DNA of 64,000 nt from Polychytrium aggregatum (lineage: Eukaryota; Chytridiomycota; Chytridiomycetes; Polychytriales). Positions 34,447-45,758 of the stretch are shown here, piece by piece; position 1 is the stretch's first letter, and every line of letters starts with the position of its first letter. The notes under the pieces are model-generated. The model saw nothing but the letters and a program-made list of their open reading frames with translations. It was not told where the DNA came from and did not search any database. Location of the stretch: the NCBI RefSeq assembly GCF_025602895.1, contig NW_026516366.1:18573-82572 (forward strand), given 5' to 3'. The translations under genes and the position numbers were made by a program.

Positions 34447-35577
34447 GGCTCAGGATCAGCGGAGCAGCTCGAGATTCGGTGTTGGCAAGGGCAGATAGCG
34501 GGAGGAAGAGCCAGATGAGGCCGTTGTGGTCAGAGTTGTGGTCAGAGATGTGGTCAGAGTTGTGGTCAGAGATGTGGTCAGAGTTGTGGTCAGAGATGCG
34601 GTCAGAGTTCAAGATCGAGAGGTCCGGATGGAGCCTGGGCGATCTTGGGCATTTGAAATGCCTTGCGGGGGACGACAGGCTCTTGGCCAGGTGTTGTGTT
34701 GTATTGTGTTGTGCTGTGGCCTTGTCGGCTTCGGCTTCGAGAGAACCTTCCTGACCCTAGCTCGATAGCGGGGTCGACCCCGGCATCTGCCGCCTGGAAG
34801 ACGAGCCTCTGGCTCGAGACAATGGGCAATCACAAGCAGCGACGATCGGCTGGCATTGACGCTGCGATACAGGGGACGTGGTGCATGCACTCGACGACCT
34901 GGACAGCTAGCTCCGTGGCTTCTCGATTATCAGGATTGTCGACCTGCTCGAGTCGCTTGGGCTTCAGTCTCCTTGCACACACTCTTTGGTCATGACGGGC
35001 GATGGTCGGGTGTGTATTCAGAGCCCAGAATAAAAACGACAGCCCCTGGCTCAAAACAGGGTCTTCTCGTCTCGTTTTTGGGCACGCTTTTATCATAGAG
35101 TCGAAAAGAAGTTGGTAGAAAAGCAGAAAGACGGGAACAGAGGCAGGGAGACAAAAGAGCAATCCGATTGGACGTCAGGGTAGGGAGAGTCATGGGTGGA
35201 GGGGGGGGGCGGGTCATCGGGAAGGAGAGAGGCAGGAAGTAGGAGCGGAAGGAGAGACCAGACGGAAACAACGGGCGTTAGATTCGTGGCTGTGGATGAC
35301 GGGGTGGGGTGATGGTGTTTAGGTGGTCGTATCGCGCAGAGATCGAGGTCCAGGATATGGAAAGCAGGGCTGCCATGGCCGATATCAAGTGACGGCATGC
35401 GATACCCGCTCGATATGAAGGGGAAAGCAGTCGCTCTAGCAGCTATAGAGACAAAATAATAGCACAGCGTGCATGCGACGGTCTCGAAGCTCAGAGGAGG
35501 GGAGGGGACAAGGGAAGTACTCCCCCCTCCCGCCCCTGCCAGGTTTTGCGAATTACCCTGGGAGACTGCCGACAGAA
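34447..35577. other. Intergenic region with 12-bp repeat array
   Basis: Contains the promoter of the lipase gene and the 3' region of the next minus-strand gene. A 12-bp tandem array lies at 34522-34609 and TTGTG-type microsatellite words at 34692-34720. No gene supported. Confidence 0.5.
34522..34609. repeat. 12-bp tandem repeat (alternating units)
   Basis: Units tggtcagagttg and tggtcagagatg alternate for about seven copies just upstream of the lipase start codon, so on the lipase promoter or leader side. Confidence 0.9.
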
Positions 35578-37974
35578 TCAGAGGGTCCGGTAGGACTTGT
35601 ATCCTCGCGAGCGAGTGGTGGGCAGAGGGCTCTGGGTTGACGGGATCGACGTCGTGATCTCCGCCGTTGGCATGGCTGTGGAGGTGGATGTGGATGTGGC
35701 CGAGAAGGAAATGTCCTCGAGGTTGGCCTCGTAGCGGGTGTCGTAGTCAAAGGCCTTGGAGAGCTTGGTGTTCCTTTTCCTTGTGCTATAGGACATGTCG
35801 GGCGAGCGCACGATGTCCGAGTAGGAGAAGTCCTCGTTGGATGAGTGGCCCTCATAGTAGTCGTCCGCCGTGTATTTTGGCGTCTTCTTCTTGGACATGG
35901 ACCCATAGATGTCGTAGGAGGTATAGTCCAAATCCGACTCCTTGCCGTAGGTGTAGTTGCCGTGGTGCAACGACGAGGACACCGTGGCCGGCGAGGCGGA
36001 TGTGGGGGACGAAATCGAGCTCTTGGAGGACGAGCTGGGGGTGGCCGAAGTAACAACGATCGGCGACTCGAGGGCCTCTGTCGCGGACGGGGCAAAGTCG
36101 CTGACCTGCGGCGAGGGCTTGAGCGAGTCGGCAAGCGACTGGACCGAGTCCATCCAGAGCGACGAGATGTCAGGCGAGGAGACAGCCAGCTCGGAGATGG
36201 CAAGCAGGGTGTTGTTGGGGGTGTTGGAGGGGGCGCTGATCAGGTTTACAGTGAGGCCAAAGCTCCAGCTGGTGGAGATGACCGGCAGGCTGTCGCCGAC
36301 CGACTCGGCCTTGAACAGCGCGACGGTGGTGAAGCGGATGGGCTTGGCCTCTTGCTGGAAGATGAGGTTGGTGCTGGGGCTCTCGGACGACATCGAGTAG
36401 CCCAGATCGGGGACATCCAGGCGGTCCAGCTTGCCATCGCCGTTCGAAAGCGAGCGGTCCGACTTGCTCTTGATCATGTCGAGGAGTCCCATGCTGTCGC
36501 CGGTCTCTTTGGGTCTCAAAGAGCTGCTCAGGCCCGAGAAGGAGGTAGTGGGGCTGTGCTCTCTCGCCGAGAGGACCAGGATGGTGTCTGGTTTGATGTC
36601 AACCTTTTGCATGTCGGGGACACTGGAGGCGTGGGACTGGTGGGCGAGCGACCCACCACTGCTGCTCAAGGCCCGTGAGGCGTAGTAGGAACCATCCGAT
36701 GGCCGAAACAGCTCGGCAACGTCGCTCAGGATGTTGACCGAAGCGGGCGAGACACCGGAGGACTCGCCCGGCTTGCCGCAGGGCCCGTCGGCGATCTTTT
36801 GGTCGCTGGTCTTTCCGGGAGGAGCGGGCGCTGTTTCGACTCCGTGGAACTTTTCGACGACGGCCTGGGCGACTTCCATGACCGCCTGCATCAGAGGCGA
36901 CTCGAGAGCAAAGTCAAAGTCATAGTAGCAGGTGTGGACGGTCTCGGCGATCTTGGGCTTGGAGCCCTTGGCGAGGCGGTGGGTCATGGAGGGCGATGAG
37001 GGACTCTCGGGCCCGAGGGCATCGGACGAGGAGCTGAGAGAGCGCTGTAGCGACGGTGCGTTTTGTACGCAAATAGACTCCAGGTGCTTCATCGGCAGTT
37101 TGACCGACGACCTCCAGTGGTTCAGTGAAAACGACACCTGAAAGTCCTTGTCCTTGTAGATCGGAGGGATTCTCACACTCGTGTGGATGACATTGGCCGA
37201 AGTGATGTAGACCTCATCCAGGACAATCCCAAAGTTGTCAGAGTCGGCCAGGGTACTGGAATTGGACCCGCGATTGCAGTGGGGGCCGGGCAAGTTGTGG
37301 AAGGCGAGCATGTAGTGGACATAGAGGCCGAGATCGTCGGGGGTAGTTGGGCTTTCTGCCGTGGTATTAAGTTTGGGGGCGGCCGCCGCCGGCGGAAAGT
37401 TGGCTCCCGAATTCGATCGACTCGGAACGAGCGGCGACTTGATGGTGGTGACCTCGTATTCGGGGGAGGCGAGGCAGACCGAAACCCGCGTGGTCATGAT
37501 AGGGCTGGGCGAGGAAGAGGCAGACCGAGAAGGGACAGATATCATCGGAACAGGGCTGCTGACGGGACTGGAGGTGGTGGCAGCTGCACCTCCGATGGAA
37601 TTGATGGCGATGGGATTGACGCTGATGGGATTGGAGATGGAATTGGTGGCCACAGCGTTGCTGGGAGCGTTGGCAGTGGTGGAAACCGTGCTGCCGGTGG
37701 TCGTCGAGGCAGTGGGCGTGACGGGGGTATGTTGGGGTGAGGAGCCGCTGCCAGAGCTTTCACGACCGTGTGGAGGCACCGAGACTTCCGAGTTGCGGGA
37801 TTTTGGCGAAGGGCGAATGAGAATGCGGGTGATGATGTCCTCGATGTTGAATTGGATTATTTTGGAGTGACCGAGGCCAAACGAAACGGATTTGCGCCCG
37901 GAGGCACTGAGACGCTGTTCGTCTTCATCGTGAGCCGTGGCCGAGTGTCGCCGGTGTGAATAGGGTCTCGACAT
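35578..37974 (-). CDS. Putative PP1 regulatory (glycogen-targeting, Gac1/PPP1R3-like) subunit
   Basis: Single exon of 798 residues; the ATG at 37974 gives MSRPYSHRR. Near residue 28 the motif RKSVSFGL fits the PP1-docking RVxF consensus ([RK]-x-[VI]-x-[FW]). A long Ser/Thr/Pro linker follows. Residues about 250-375 resemble a CBM21 carbohydrate-binding domain: IVLDEVYITSANVIHTSVRI, then FQVSFSLNHWRSSVKLP (family pattern V-x-V-x-[FY]-x-x-x-x-W), and later CYYDFDFAL after a Ser-rich insert. RVxF plus CBM21 is the architecture of subunits that bring protein phosphatase 1 to glycogen synthase. The match is by eye and the domain contains a Ser-rich insertion. The C-terminal third is low complexity, ending KSYRTL. 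Confidence 0.5.
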   Translation of the reverse strand: MSRPYSHRRHSATAHDEDEQRLSASGRKSVSFGLGHSKIIQFNIEDIITRILIRPSPKSRNSEVSVPPHGRESSGSGSSPQHTPVTPTASTTTGSTVSTTANAPSNAVATNSISNPISVNPIAINSIGGAAATTSSPVSSPVPMISVPSRSASSSPSPIMTTRVSVCLASPEYEVTTIKSPLVPSRSNSGANFPPAAAAPKLNTTAESPTTPDDLGLYVHYMLAFHNLPGPHCNRGSNSSTLADSDNFGIVLDEVYITSANVIHTSVRIPPIYKDKDFQVSFSLNHWRSSVKLPMKHLESICVQNAPSLQRSLSSSSDALGPESPSSPSMTHRLAKGSKPKIAETVHTCYYDFDFALESPLMQAVMEVAQAVVEKFHGVETAPAPPGKTSDQKIADGPCGKPGESSGVSPASVNILSDVAELFRPSDGSYYASRALSSSGGSLAHQSHASSVPDMQKVDIKPDTILVLSAREHSPTTSFSGLSSSLRPKETGDSMGLLDMIKSKSDRSLSNGDGKLDRLDVPDLGYSMSSESPSTNLIFQQEAKPIRFTTVALFKAESVGDSLPVISTSWSFGLTVNLISAPSNTPNNTLLAISELAVSSPDISSLWMDSVQSLADSLKPSPQVSDFAPSATEALESPIVVTSATPSSSSKSSISSPTSASPATVSSSLHHGNYTYGKESDLDYTSYDIYGSMSKKKTPKYTADDYYEGHSSNEDFSYSDIVRSPDMSYSTRKRNTKLSKAFDYDTRYEANLEDISFSATSTSTSTAMPTAEITTSIPSTQSPLPTTRSRGYKSYRTL

Positions 37975-39508
37975 GATCTGAGACGCTCACCATCCAAGAT
38001 TATCTGGATGGAGGTGGGGGATAGAGATGGTTCAACAGCCAGAGATGGAGAATCAGAGGCTGCAAGAAACAGATGAGAGAGGGAGAGAGGCAATTGAGTA
38101 AGCCCGCACACAGATTTGGTGACGGTCGATTGACAGTAGCAGCTCCGATGATGTCCAAACGATGTAGTTCGGCAAAAGAGCAAGGTACAATCGGAGAATG
38201 ACGTAAACGGCGACAAACGGATATACTGCGCGTACCGGCTGCGTGGTGAGCGATATCTACAGGGGAGAACGATATCGACAGGGCGAGAATGACATCAACG
38301 AGGTGGCCGATACAACCGAGATGAGCAAAGCGGGCCGATGAGGTACAAATCGATTGAGCGATGTGGAGCCAGATTCAGTATGGGAGGGGGTGTATGGAAG
38401 GCTGATGGAGTGGGCGACTGTTTGACGAGCACAGCGGATTACACACCGGATGTATACTTTGGTAGCGACGACGGCGATGGCTCTCGATCGGTTGCGCAAA
38501 CGGTATGGTGCGAACAGAGTGGGGAAGCAAGGCGACACAAGTAACTTGGCGGCGAGTGGAATTCGCACCTAGCAGGTATTTGCCTCGAAACAAAGTTCAA
38601 GCACAGCTGCAGGGTGAAAGGTAGCGGGTGCGGTTGGGGCCGGGGAACAGAAAGCAGAGTATCCCGACGTGGGATAAACCGGCGGTAGGCAGATGAGAGG
38701 GGCCGCTAGCACCGGCAAAAAGTGGCAAGCGGACGAAGAGCCCACCGATGGAGATTCTTATTGAGGCTGGAAAAGCAGCAGCAGCAGCAGCAGCAGCAAA
38801 AACCGATGCAGCCGCGGAGCGCCGTTTGTTTTTGTTTGTCCCGGCTGTTGCTTGGAGGTCCAAGGAGACAGAATAGCCCCTGGACTGGCAATGCTTGTGG
38901 TTGGGGCAGTGAGCGCTTCGCTGTCCCAGCCAGCAGCGGTGTGGAGGACAGTGGACGGGAGTGAATGTCTCGTGGACTACTCTGCAGGCTGGACCGTAGA
39001 AGATCCATCGAAAGGCGCGATTGGGATGATTGTTTAGGCGTGCGGGGGGCAGTGAGACAACTGAAGCAATTCGTTTGTTGACTGCAATCACACCAGGTCG
39101 AGCCGCAGGCTGCAGCGATCGGTGCTGGGCGACGAGCCGGGGCGAGTGCGACGGGGTGGTCGGCGAGACAGAAGCTTGCATTCTGGCGAGCTGATGGACG
39201 GGGCGTGGGAACGCCGTCCACGTGAGTTGGAGTCAGCGGCTCGAGTCGGCTGGAATCATGTGTGTGTGTGTGGCCAACAGCGAGGGCAAACGTTTCATGC
39301 CGACTCACAGCGCGCACGCGTTATCACAGCGAGCATGCGTTATCACAGCCAGGATGTCGTATCCTAACGACTATGGCATCCCCGTGGATCGCGGGGCTGG
39401 TCGTAGCGTCTGTCTGCTCGCCGCCTCGACGGCCGTCCATTCCTCTCCCCCTCGTTGCTGGGCTGGGGGCGCCGAGTGCACTGGCCCCATTCGCCTGGGT
39501 GCTCGATG

Positions 39509-39542
39509 CTCTGTTATACTCTGTTATACTCTGTTATACTCT
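39509..39542. repeat. 10-bp tandem repeat, 3 copies
   Basis: Three copies of ctgttatact in direct succession. Confidence 0.9.
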
Positions 39543-39736
39543 GCTGAAGCGACAGAACCATCGAGCAGACGTCTCTCGGGCTTGGAGGCCCCACGCGCAG
39601 ACAAGTCCGGTGGCCTGAGGGGTCGCTGCCAATTCCCAGCGGCAAGTCGCAAACACCCCTGCGGCACTGTTGTGTGGCAACGCCAGCGAAAGTGCGGCCG
39701 CCGCCACTGGCGTAAACTGCACAGCCAACAGCCGGC

Positions 39737-39781
39737 AATGTCGGCAATGTCGGCAATGTCGGCAATGGCAATGTCGGCAAT
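39737..39781. repeat. 9-bp (aatgtcggc) tandem repeat
   Basis: Four to five copies of aatgtcggc, one interrupted by an extra aatggc unit. Confidence 0.85.
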
Positions 39782-40263
39782 GCCAACAAACAGTCCCGCA
39801 CAATCGGCCACTTGCAATCGGAAGTGAAACCCCACTGGGCCGTGGAGTATTTGACGATCAAATCCACTCTCACCCCCACCCCCAACACCAACATCAACAA
39901 TCAACCTTCAACTATCAACCTTCAACCACCAACTATCAGCAACTCGCTCCAACCCACAGCCGCACAGCCGCGCATCCCCCCGGCCATCTGACCGCCGCCT
40001 CTCCTTGCGGCCTCGTTTTTCGATTCGCCGGCGCTGCCATCACCTTTGCCTTCCCTCCGTCCGGGTTGCGCCCTGTCCCCTTGTCGTGGCCCTTTGCCTC
40101 CGCGGATCTCGTTGCCCCGGCTCGTCTTTGCTCCAGGCTCTCCTTTGCTCCGGGCTCTTCCTGTCCACTCCCCATCAACCACTTGCTGCCCTCGTTTTTC
40201 TCCCCGGCCCACAGCCTGCCACTCTCTCGTGTCCTCTCTTAACCGTCGCCTTGGCCGCCCGCC

Positions 40264-41940
40264 ATGGCCTCTCCTCCGATGCAGCGATCCCACACCTCCA
40301 CCATGAGAGTCGCCTTCGCCAGTCTCCCGCCTTCCCGTGAATCCCTTCCTTCCCACACCCCGGCGCCCGCTGCCTCCTCGGCCGTGTCGCTGCCGGCTCC
40401 ACATTCGCACTCGCCACTCGTGCATCCTCCTCCACCAGACCGCCCTCCCTCCTCCAGCGAAAAGACACATCGCCGGCGGTGGTCCTTTGTCAGCTCCTCC
40501 AACGCCAGTGCTTCCAGCTGGCCTTTCAGCTTCTTCTCCTCGCACCGTCCGGCCTCGCCGCTCCCCGATACCCACCCCATCTCGCAGCCGGCTGTTGTTC
40601 CGGAGCCATCCTCAGTCGTCCAGGCGCCAATGCCTGTCCAGCCAAGCCCTGTCCGGGTCAATTCCACCGCCGTGGCTGCGATTGCCGCCGATCCATCTGC
40701 AGACGCACAGCTTTCTACCTCCCTTTCCTCGAGCTCGGCGACGCTGTACTCCTCGGCCAGCTCCATCGATGCCAAAAGCCCCTCGCTCGAACGATCGGCC
40801 ACCAATTCCACGGCCGTTGCCTCCCTGGTGCCTGTCGCTGCTGACTCTGCGCTGAGGCAGTCGGGCTCGCTACCGCTCTCGCTCTTGGCCGTGTACGCCG
40901 GCATCGAGGACCTGGTCCTCAGGCATCTTTCCCCTGTGCCTGCCGACCCGCCGGCCCCCACGGCTTCCATGCGTCGACGCACCTATGTTGCCTCCCGGAA
41001 GCCCAGCGAGCCTGAGGACAAATCCGCAGCCTCAAAGCCATGCACCCATGCTGCCTACATGAACCAGGAGGGCCGCTTCACGCTCTTCCTCAGCGTCGTC
41101 TCCAAGTCGGAGCTCAGCCTCCTGGTCCATACCAAAGAGCTGCTACCTTCGGACCCATCGTCTCCCGAGACCCAGTCGCTCATCGACGACGCCGTGACCC
41201 ACATTACCGACCTGCTAAAGAACACCGACCTTGCCAAGGTCATCAAGGTCGCCCTCGAGCTTGTCGCCTATCACACCCCTCTCGACTCGCCCAAGCGCCG
41301 CAAGTGTCTCAAGAAGGGAGTTGTCCGTGCCCCAGTCGCCCTGCTCACCCCGGTCGCCCTGGTCGCCCCGGTCGCTACTCCCCAGGTCCCAGTCCCAGTC
41401 CCAGCTTCAGCCCAGGCTCCTGCTCAGGTTCCTGCTCAGGTCGCTGTTCAGGCTCCGGCACAAGCCCCTGCACTGGTCCCTGCTCAGGTCGCTCCCGCTG
41501 CTCTGCCAGCGGTGTCCAATGACGACCGGGAGGCTCCCGCCGCCCATCCGGCCCAGGCCTCGGTCCTGTCTTCCACTCTGCGCCGGAGCTCCTGGCGCCC
41601 CAGTCGTTCATCACCGCCCAACCCCGCCGTCAATGCTGCGCTCCTGCGGGCTGCCCTCATGGAGACCTCGCCTGTCTATTCGCGTCGCCAGTCTTCCCTG
41701 TGGGCGAGCCAGCAGAACGGCGAGTCTGATTCGACGACATCGTCGCGCGGCGAGGACGACGACCACGGCACCAGCACTGACTACGAAACGGAGCTCTCCC
41801 GCGAGCCGTCGTTCAAGGTGCGGGGCTGCAAAGGCTCAAGCGACGCTGACGACCCGGCCCCATCCACCGTCTCCGAACCCGAGGTCTCCAGGTCCAAGGG
41901 CCCGAGGCGGTTCTTTGTGAATGTCCTGCTCAAGCGATAA
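40264..41940 (+). CDS. Orphan Ser/Pro-rich protein
   Basis: Single-exon gene of 558 residues; the ATG at 40264 has a good context (ccgccATGG). No family recognised. The N-terminal about 200 residues are Ser/Pro/Ala-rich. A conserved-looking ordered segment lies at about 255-350: HAAYMNQEGRFTLFLSVVSK, then LIDDAVTHITDLLKNTDLAK and VIKVALELVAYHTPLD. A low-complexity block of PAQVPAQVAVQAPAQ-type repeats spans about 375-420. The tail is Ser/Arg-rich and ends RRFFVNVLLKR, a basic amphipathic end. Codon use matches neighbours, which supports a real gene. Confidence 0.65.
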   Translation: MASPPMQRSHTSTMRVAFASLPPSRESLPSHTPAPAASSAVSLPAPHSHSPLVHPPPPDRPPSSSEKTHRRRWSFVSSSNASASSWPFSFFSSHRPASPLPDTHPISQPAVVPEPSSVVQAPMPVQPSPVRVNSTAVAAIAADPSADAQLSTSLSSSSATLYSSASSIDAKSPSLERSATNSTAVASLVPVAADSALRQSGSLPLSLLAVYAGIEDLVLRHLSPVPADPPAPTASMRRRTYVASRKPSEPEDKSAASKPCTHAAYMNQEGRFTLFLSVVSKSELSLLVHTKELLPSDPSSPETQSLIDDAVTHITDLLKNTDLAKVIKVALELVAYHTPLDSPKRRKCLKKGVVRAPVALLTPVALVAPVATPQVPVPVPASAQAPAQVPAQVAVQAPAQAPALVPAQVAPAALPAVSNDDREAPAAHPAQASVLSSTLRRSSWRPSRSSPPNPAVNAALLRAALMETSPVYSRRQSSLWASQQNGESDSTTSSRGEDDDHGTSTDYETELSREPSFKVRGCKGSSDADDPAPSTVSEPEVSRSKGPRRFFVNVLLKR

Positions 41941-43016
41941 TAGCCGTGCGGCGCTGCCTCGCCGATGATTCGCCCTGCTGGGTTTGTTGGCTCGCTCCTC
42001 TCGAGTCCAGCAGTCGGATTGTACCCGAGGAGATGGGGTCGTCCCCCACCCCCACCTCCTGCCCGAGCGAAGCTGGCCTGGTGTCCGCGGCTGGCTCAAG
42101 CACTTTTATTTTTCTTTCGCACTCTGTCCTGGCCATTCGTCCTATTGCATCGCCACCTTGTTCTCCTGCAAGGCTCGACGCAGCCTCATGTCAACGTTTC
42201 TCTCTCCTGCTCTTGCGGCGTGTGCTTCCCGGACCCATCCCACGCCTATCACACCCATGCTCTCCACCGTTTCGTTCCTTTTCTTCGTCTTCTTCTTCTT
42301 CTTCCGACTCGCCGTCATGCTCTCCATAATATCTCATCGTCTAGCTTTCGTGGGTTTTGCTTATTTATCGCACCGTCTGCACGCCTCCATCGCAACATCG
42401 CTGTCTTGTCTTGTCTTGTCTTTCTTTTCATTTTATATGATCCCAACTGGCCCCCCCAGTCGACCGTGCCCTGGTCTTGGCACGCACATGTCCTCTTGAC
42501 CTTGACAAGATTGAATCTGATCGCTTGATTGCAGCTCGTGTTTTGAGGATGTCTGGGGACTTGTTTTCGTTTCTTGCGGATCTTGAATACACAAATGTCC
42601 CATTCGCTCATCTCATTCCACTCAGTGATCGCCTGTGACTTGGCATGACAGCCATCTGGAAACACCGGCACGATACCATGACTGGGGTGCGGCAGTGATC
42701 GAGTATGACATGAGGAAGGGAAACAACCAAGGCCCCTGTTGTCTCTGGCCGCGCTCTGCAACCGCCGAGTGGTCCTTGGCGACGGCCATGGCGATCGCAA
42801 TGGTATTGTCTATCACATGCCCTTTACTACTACCGATGACGGCGAATAAGTCTCGCTCCAGAACAGCCACCCCCTTGATACCCTCGCTGCTCACTTCACA
42901 CGGCGGAGCATCGTTGGTTCCTGGACATGACCGAGTCCTATATTGGCGATGGCCGAGCCATGCTGGGCCCTCCGCCGCATGGCGACAATTAGAGGACCTG
43001 CTGCCCCCCCCCTCAA
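41941..43016. other. Convergent intergenic region
   Basis: 3' regions of the orphan gene (+) and kinase gene (-). T/C-rich with a CTT tract at about 42284-42303 and a cttgt pentamer array at about 42405-42424. No gene supported. Confidence 0.5.
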
Positions 43017-45758
43017 TCAGAAATCCTCAAAGGCAATCTCCATTGTGCTCTTCCGGGCGGCCACCGAGGACTCGCTGAGCCGGATTCCGAGACTCGGTGC
43101 CCCGGCCACCGAGTCGCCAATGCGTGACAGCCGGCGATCGCTGCTGATATCGGGCGGGGTGATCTTGCGCTCGTTGACGCTTCGCCAGTCCACCCCAGCA
43201 AACCAGCGGTGCCGCCGAACCTCATCGCCGTCGCCCTTGTATCCCACCCGGCGGCGCGGATCCAGCACCAGGAGCTTGATGATCAGATCCAAGAGATTGT
43301 CCGAGAAGCACTGGCCGCGGTCTGGCGGGGGCCACTGGATCTTGCCGGACAAGATGCGCTCGTACGTCTTTTGGCAGGTCCAGCTCTGGAAGGGGCTGCA
43401 TCCGCTCGCCATCTCAAACAGCAGCACTCCGTAGCCCCACCAGTCCACCATGAATCCGTATGGCTTGCGCTGCAGCATCTCCGGTGGGATGTAACTTGGC
43501 GTCCCGCAAAAGGTCGTTGTGGTGCCCTCGATGATCTTGGCAAAGCCAAAGTCCCCGAGCTTGGCGTTGCCCTCGGCCGTCAGGAGGATGTTCTCGGGCT
43601 TGAGGTCTCGGAAGACAATCTTGTGGCGATGGAGGTAGTGCAGGGCCAAGAGCACTTGGCAGCCATAGAACTGGGTCGTTTCTTCGTCAAACATCTGCCG
43701 AGACATTAGATTGCGTTTCACACGGCTGTCGTCAGTCAATCGGGCTTGATGTGGAGCCGCACCTTCACATCGATTGTCGGATCCTCCTCCCGCTCGCTGC
43801 ACTCGACTGCACCCGACTGCACCCGATTGCACTCAGCTGCACTCGACTGCCCAATTCCCTCCAAGTCGGCCAGCCCAGAGCACTCCCAGTCCTCTCACCT
43901 GTCGGTGCCTCAGCAGGTGGAACAGGTCGCCGCCCGCCAGGAACTCGACCAAGATGTACAGGTGCTCGTTGTCCTGGAAGCTCTCGATGAACGGCACCAA
44001 GAAGGGACACCGGAGTCGGGCCATGAGGTTCCTCTCGTTGATCACATTCTCGACCTGGTGGGTCTTGAGGACACGGTCCTTTCGCATGCACTTCATCGCA
44101 TACAGCGTCGCCGTTTCCTTGGATCGCACCAGGTGCACTCGTGCAAAGGCGCCCTTGCCAAGGGTCCGCTCGACCGTAAAGTCTTTCAGAGTGCGTTTCG
44201 AATGCGGCGGCGGTGGCGGCTCCTCCTCGACAGGATCGCTGGCTTCGTTCTGCTTAGAGCCATGCTGGCGGGACGATCCTGGATTCAGATCCTGGCTCGC
44301 AAGCACGTCCATATCGCCTGTGCTGGACGAGACCTGCAGCTGTATGTCGGGCACATTAGCAGTCGGTGGCCGATATTCGGGCGTCTCGAGCAGGCTTTGG
44401 TGACTTTTGTGTCCGGCAAGCGGATGGACATTGGTGGCTGCGAGGGTTTGCGCCAGCAGCATCGGGCCAGGGTCGTGAGAAGCAGGGGAATGGCCTGTGG
44501 TCTGGGAAGTGCTTGCTGGGCCGACCGCCTGGGCTTTGGGCAGCTCGGGCACCTGGTTCTCCAGCCCCTGGGAGCTGGATGCCAGCGAGGTCGCCGAGAC
44601 ATCCCTTTCCGAGTCCTCGCCCAGGCGCACCTCGATATGCAGGGGCGACCGTCTCGTCTCGTGCGGTCCGTGCGTGTGGGGCGGCGATTCCTTGTGAGTT
44701 TTCTTGATGTCAGAAGAGTCGAGAGGATAGTACGGGACGCTGTCGATGGAAGAAAACGACCCAAAGGACTGCGCCGACTTGTCCGAGAGAGTCTGGCTGC
44801 CGGCGCCCAGCGATGTGTTGCTGGTGAAGGTGCCGATGCCGCTGAGCTTGGCCTTCAGCTCCGGCCCGGATATAGCAGTGCTCGAGGGCAAGGTTTCGGC
44901 TCGAGTCAGGCCCTTGGATCGCCGCACGACGTTGGGTGACTTGGAGGCTGCTCCGGGAGGTTGCGGCGGGGACGCCAGCGAGTTGGGCGAGTACTTGGAC
45001 GCTGTGTCAAGATCACCGGTGCTCTGGGCAGTGTCTTCTTTCAGGTACTTGGACTTTGGCGTGCGGACGTCTCTGGCAGCGCTGGTGCTTCCAGAGAGAC
45101 TCGCGGCGGAGCCCGTTGGGACTCGCTGGTCTTTCTCACCCGATGGAGCTCGACCCAGCAGGCTCGGGCTGCTGTCCTTTGCCGGCACTGTCCGCAGAAG
45201 CGAAAGAACCTCAGGAGAGCTCTGCCCCGAGGTCGGCAGATGGACATCCGATGACGCCTTTCGAAATGGCCGCGCAGAGGGAGCGAGTAGACTGTTGCTC
45301 TCGCCAAACTGGGGCGATGGCTCGATGATCAGCAATTTGGCTCCGACCGGCCCTGCCAATGTCTTCAGGGGAAGCGGTTGCTGGGTCATCTGAAACGCAG
45401 ACGAGCCTGGGCTCTCTCTTGCATTCTCCCTATGAGTGTACTGCAGATGCCTGTTGTGGTCGAACGAGGCTGAAGTCGAAGCCGAAGCCGAGGCCGAGGC
45501 CGGGGGAGTGAATCCAATGGCTGGCTGGACAGGAGCCGCGATTTTGTTGGACTTGATGGCTGCCAGGCGGTTCTGGAGGAGCTGGTCCCGACGGGTGATT
45601 GCCTCGTCGATGGTCTGCACAGGTTTGGTGGTCCGAGGGGTTGTTGCCCGCGAGCTCTTTGGTGAGTTTGCGGCAACGATGCCTCGCACCGATGGGTTGG
45701 GCGACAGCGGCGGCAGCTGCACGCCGTGGGAACTCGACGGCGGTGTCGACTGGGACAT
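43017..45758 (-). CDS. AGC-family protein kinase, PKA catalytic-subunit type, with long N-terminal extension
   Basis: Two exons: 43899-45758 and 43017-43694; 2538 nt, 845 residues. About 510 residues of Ser/Pro-rich sequence precede the kinase domain. Kinase landmarks: Gly-loop LGKGAFARVHLV, VAIK-type lysine in LYAMKCMRKDRVL, LVEFLAGGDLFHLLRHRQ ending exon 1, HRD-equivalent VFRDLKPENILL (Phe where PKA usually has Tyr), DFGFAK, and activation loop TTTTFCGTPSYIPPEML, followed by DWWGYGVLLFEM. The protein ends in FEDF, matching the C-terminal FxxF hydrophobic motif typical of PKA catalytic subunits (no phosphorylatable residue after it). A cAMP-dependent role is inferred. The intron (43695-43898) carries a perfect-period 10-bp repeat. 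Confidence 0.88.
43801..43850. repeat. 10-bp minisatellite in the kinase intron
   Basis: Five consecutive 10-base units: actcgactgc, acccgactgc, acccgattgc, actcagctgc, actcgactgc. The period is exact. The array lies entirely inside the AGC kinase intron. Confidence 0.95.

Larger units (their letters stand above)
37975..40263. other. 2.3-kb divergent intergenic region with several simple repeats
   Basis: Holds the promoters of the PP1-like gene (-) and the orphan gene (+). It contains a CAG trinucleotide tract at about 38774-38799, a TG tract near 39259, three 10-bp units (ctgttatact) at 39509-39542, and 9-bp units (aatgtcggc) at 39737-39781. The downstream part is C/T-rich leader. A short segment near 38545-38570 superficially resembles a tRNA T-arm but does not fold. 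Confidence 0.5.

Noticed and set aside
38545-38590. tRNA-like T-arm sequence (ggaattcgcacc region)
   Set aside because: The stem does not pair, the B-box is degenerate and no matching 5' half or acceptor stem is found.
39514-39904. Overlapping minus-strand frames around the aatgtcggc repeat
   Set aside because: Repeats such as ADIADIADIAD come from the 9-bp minisatellite; no start context, splice signals or family match.
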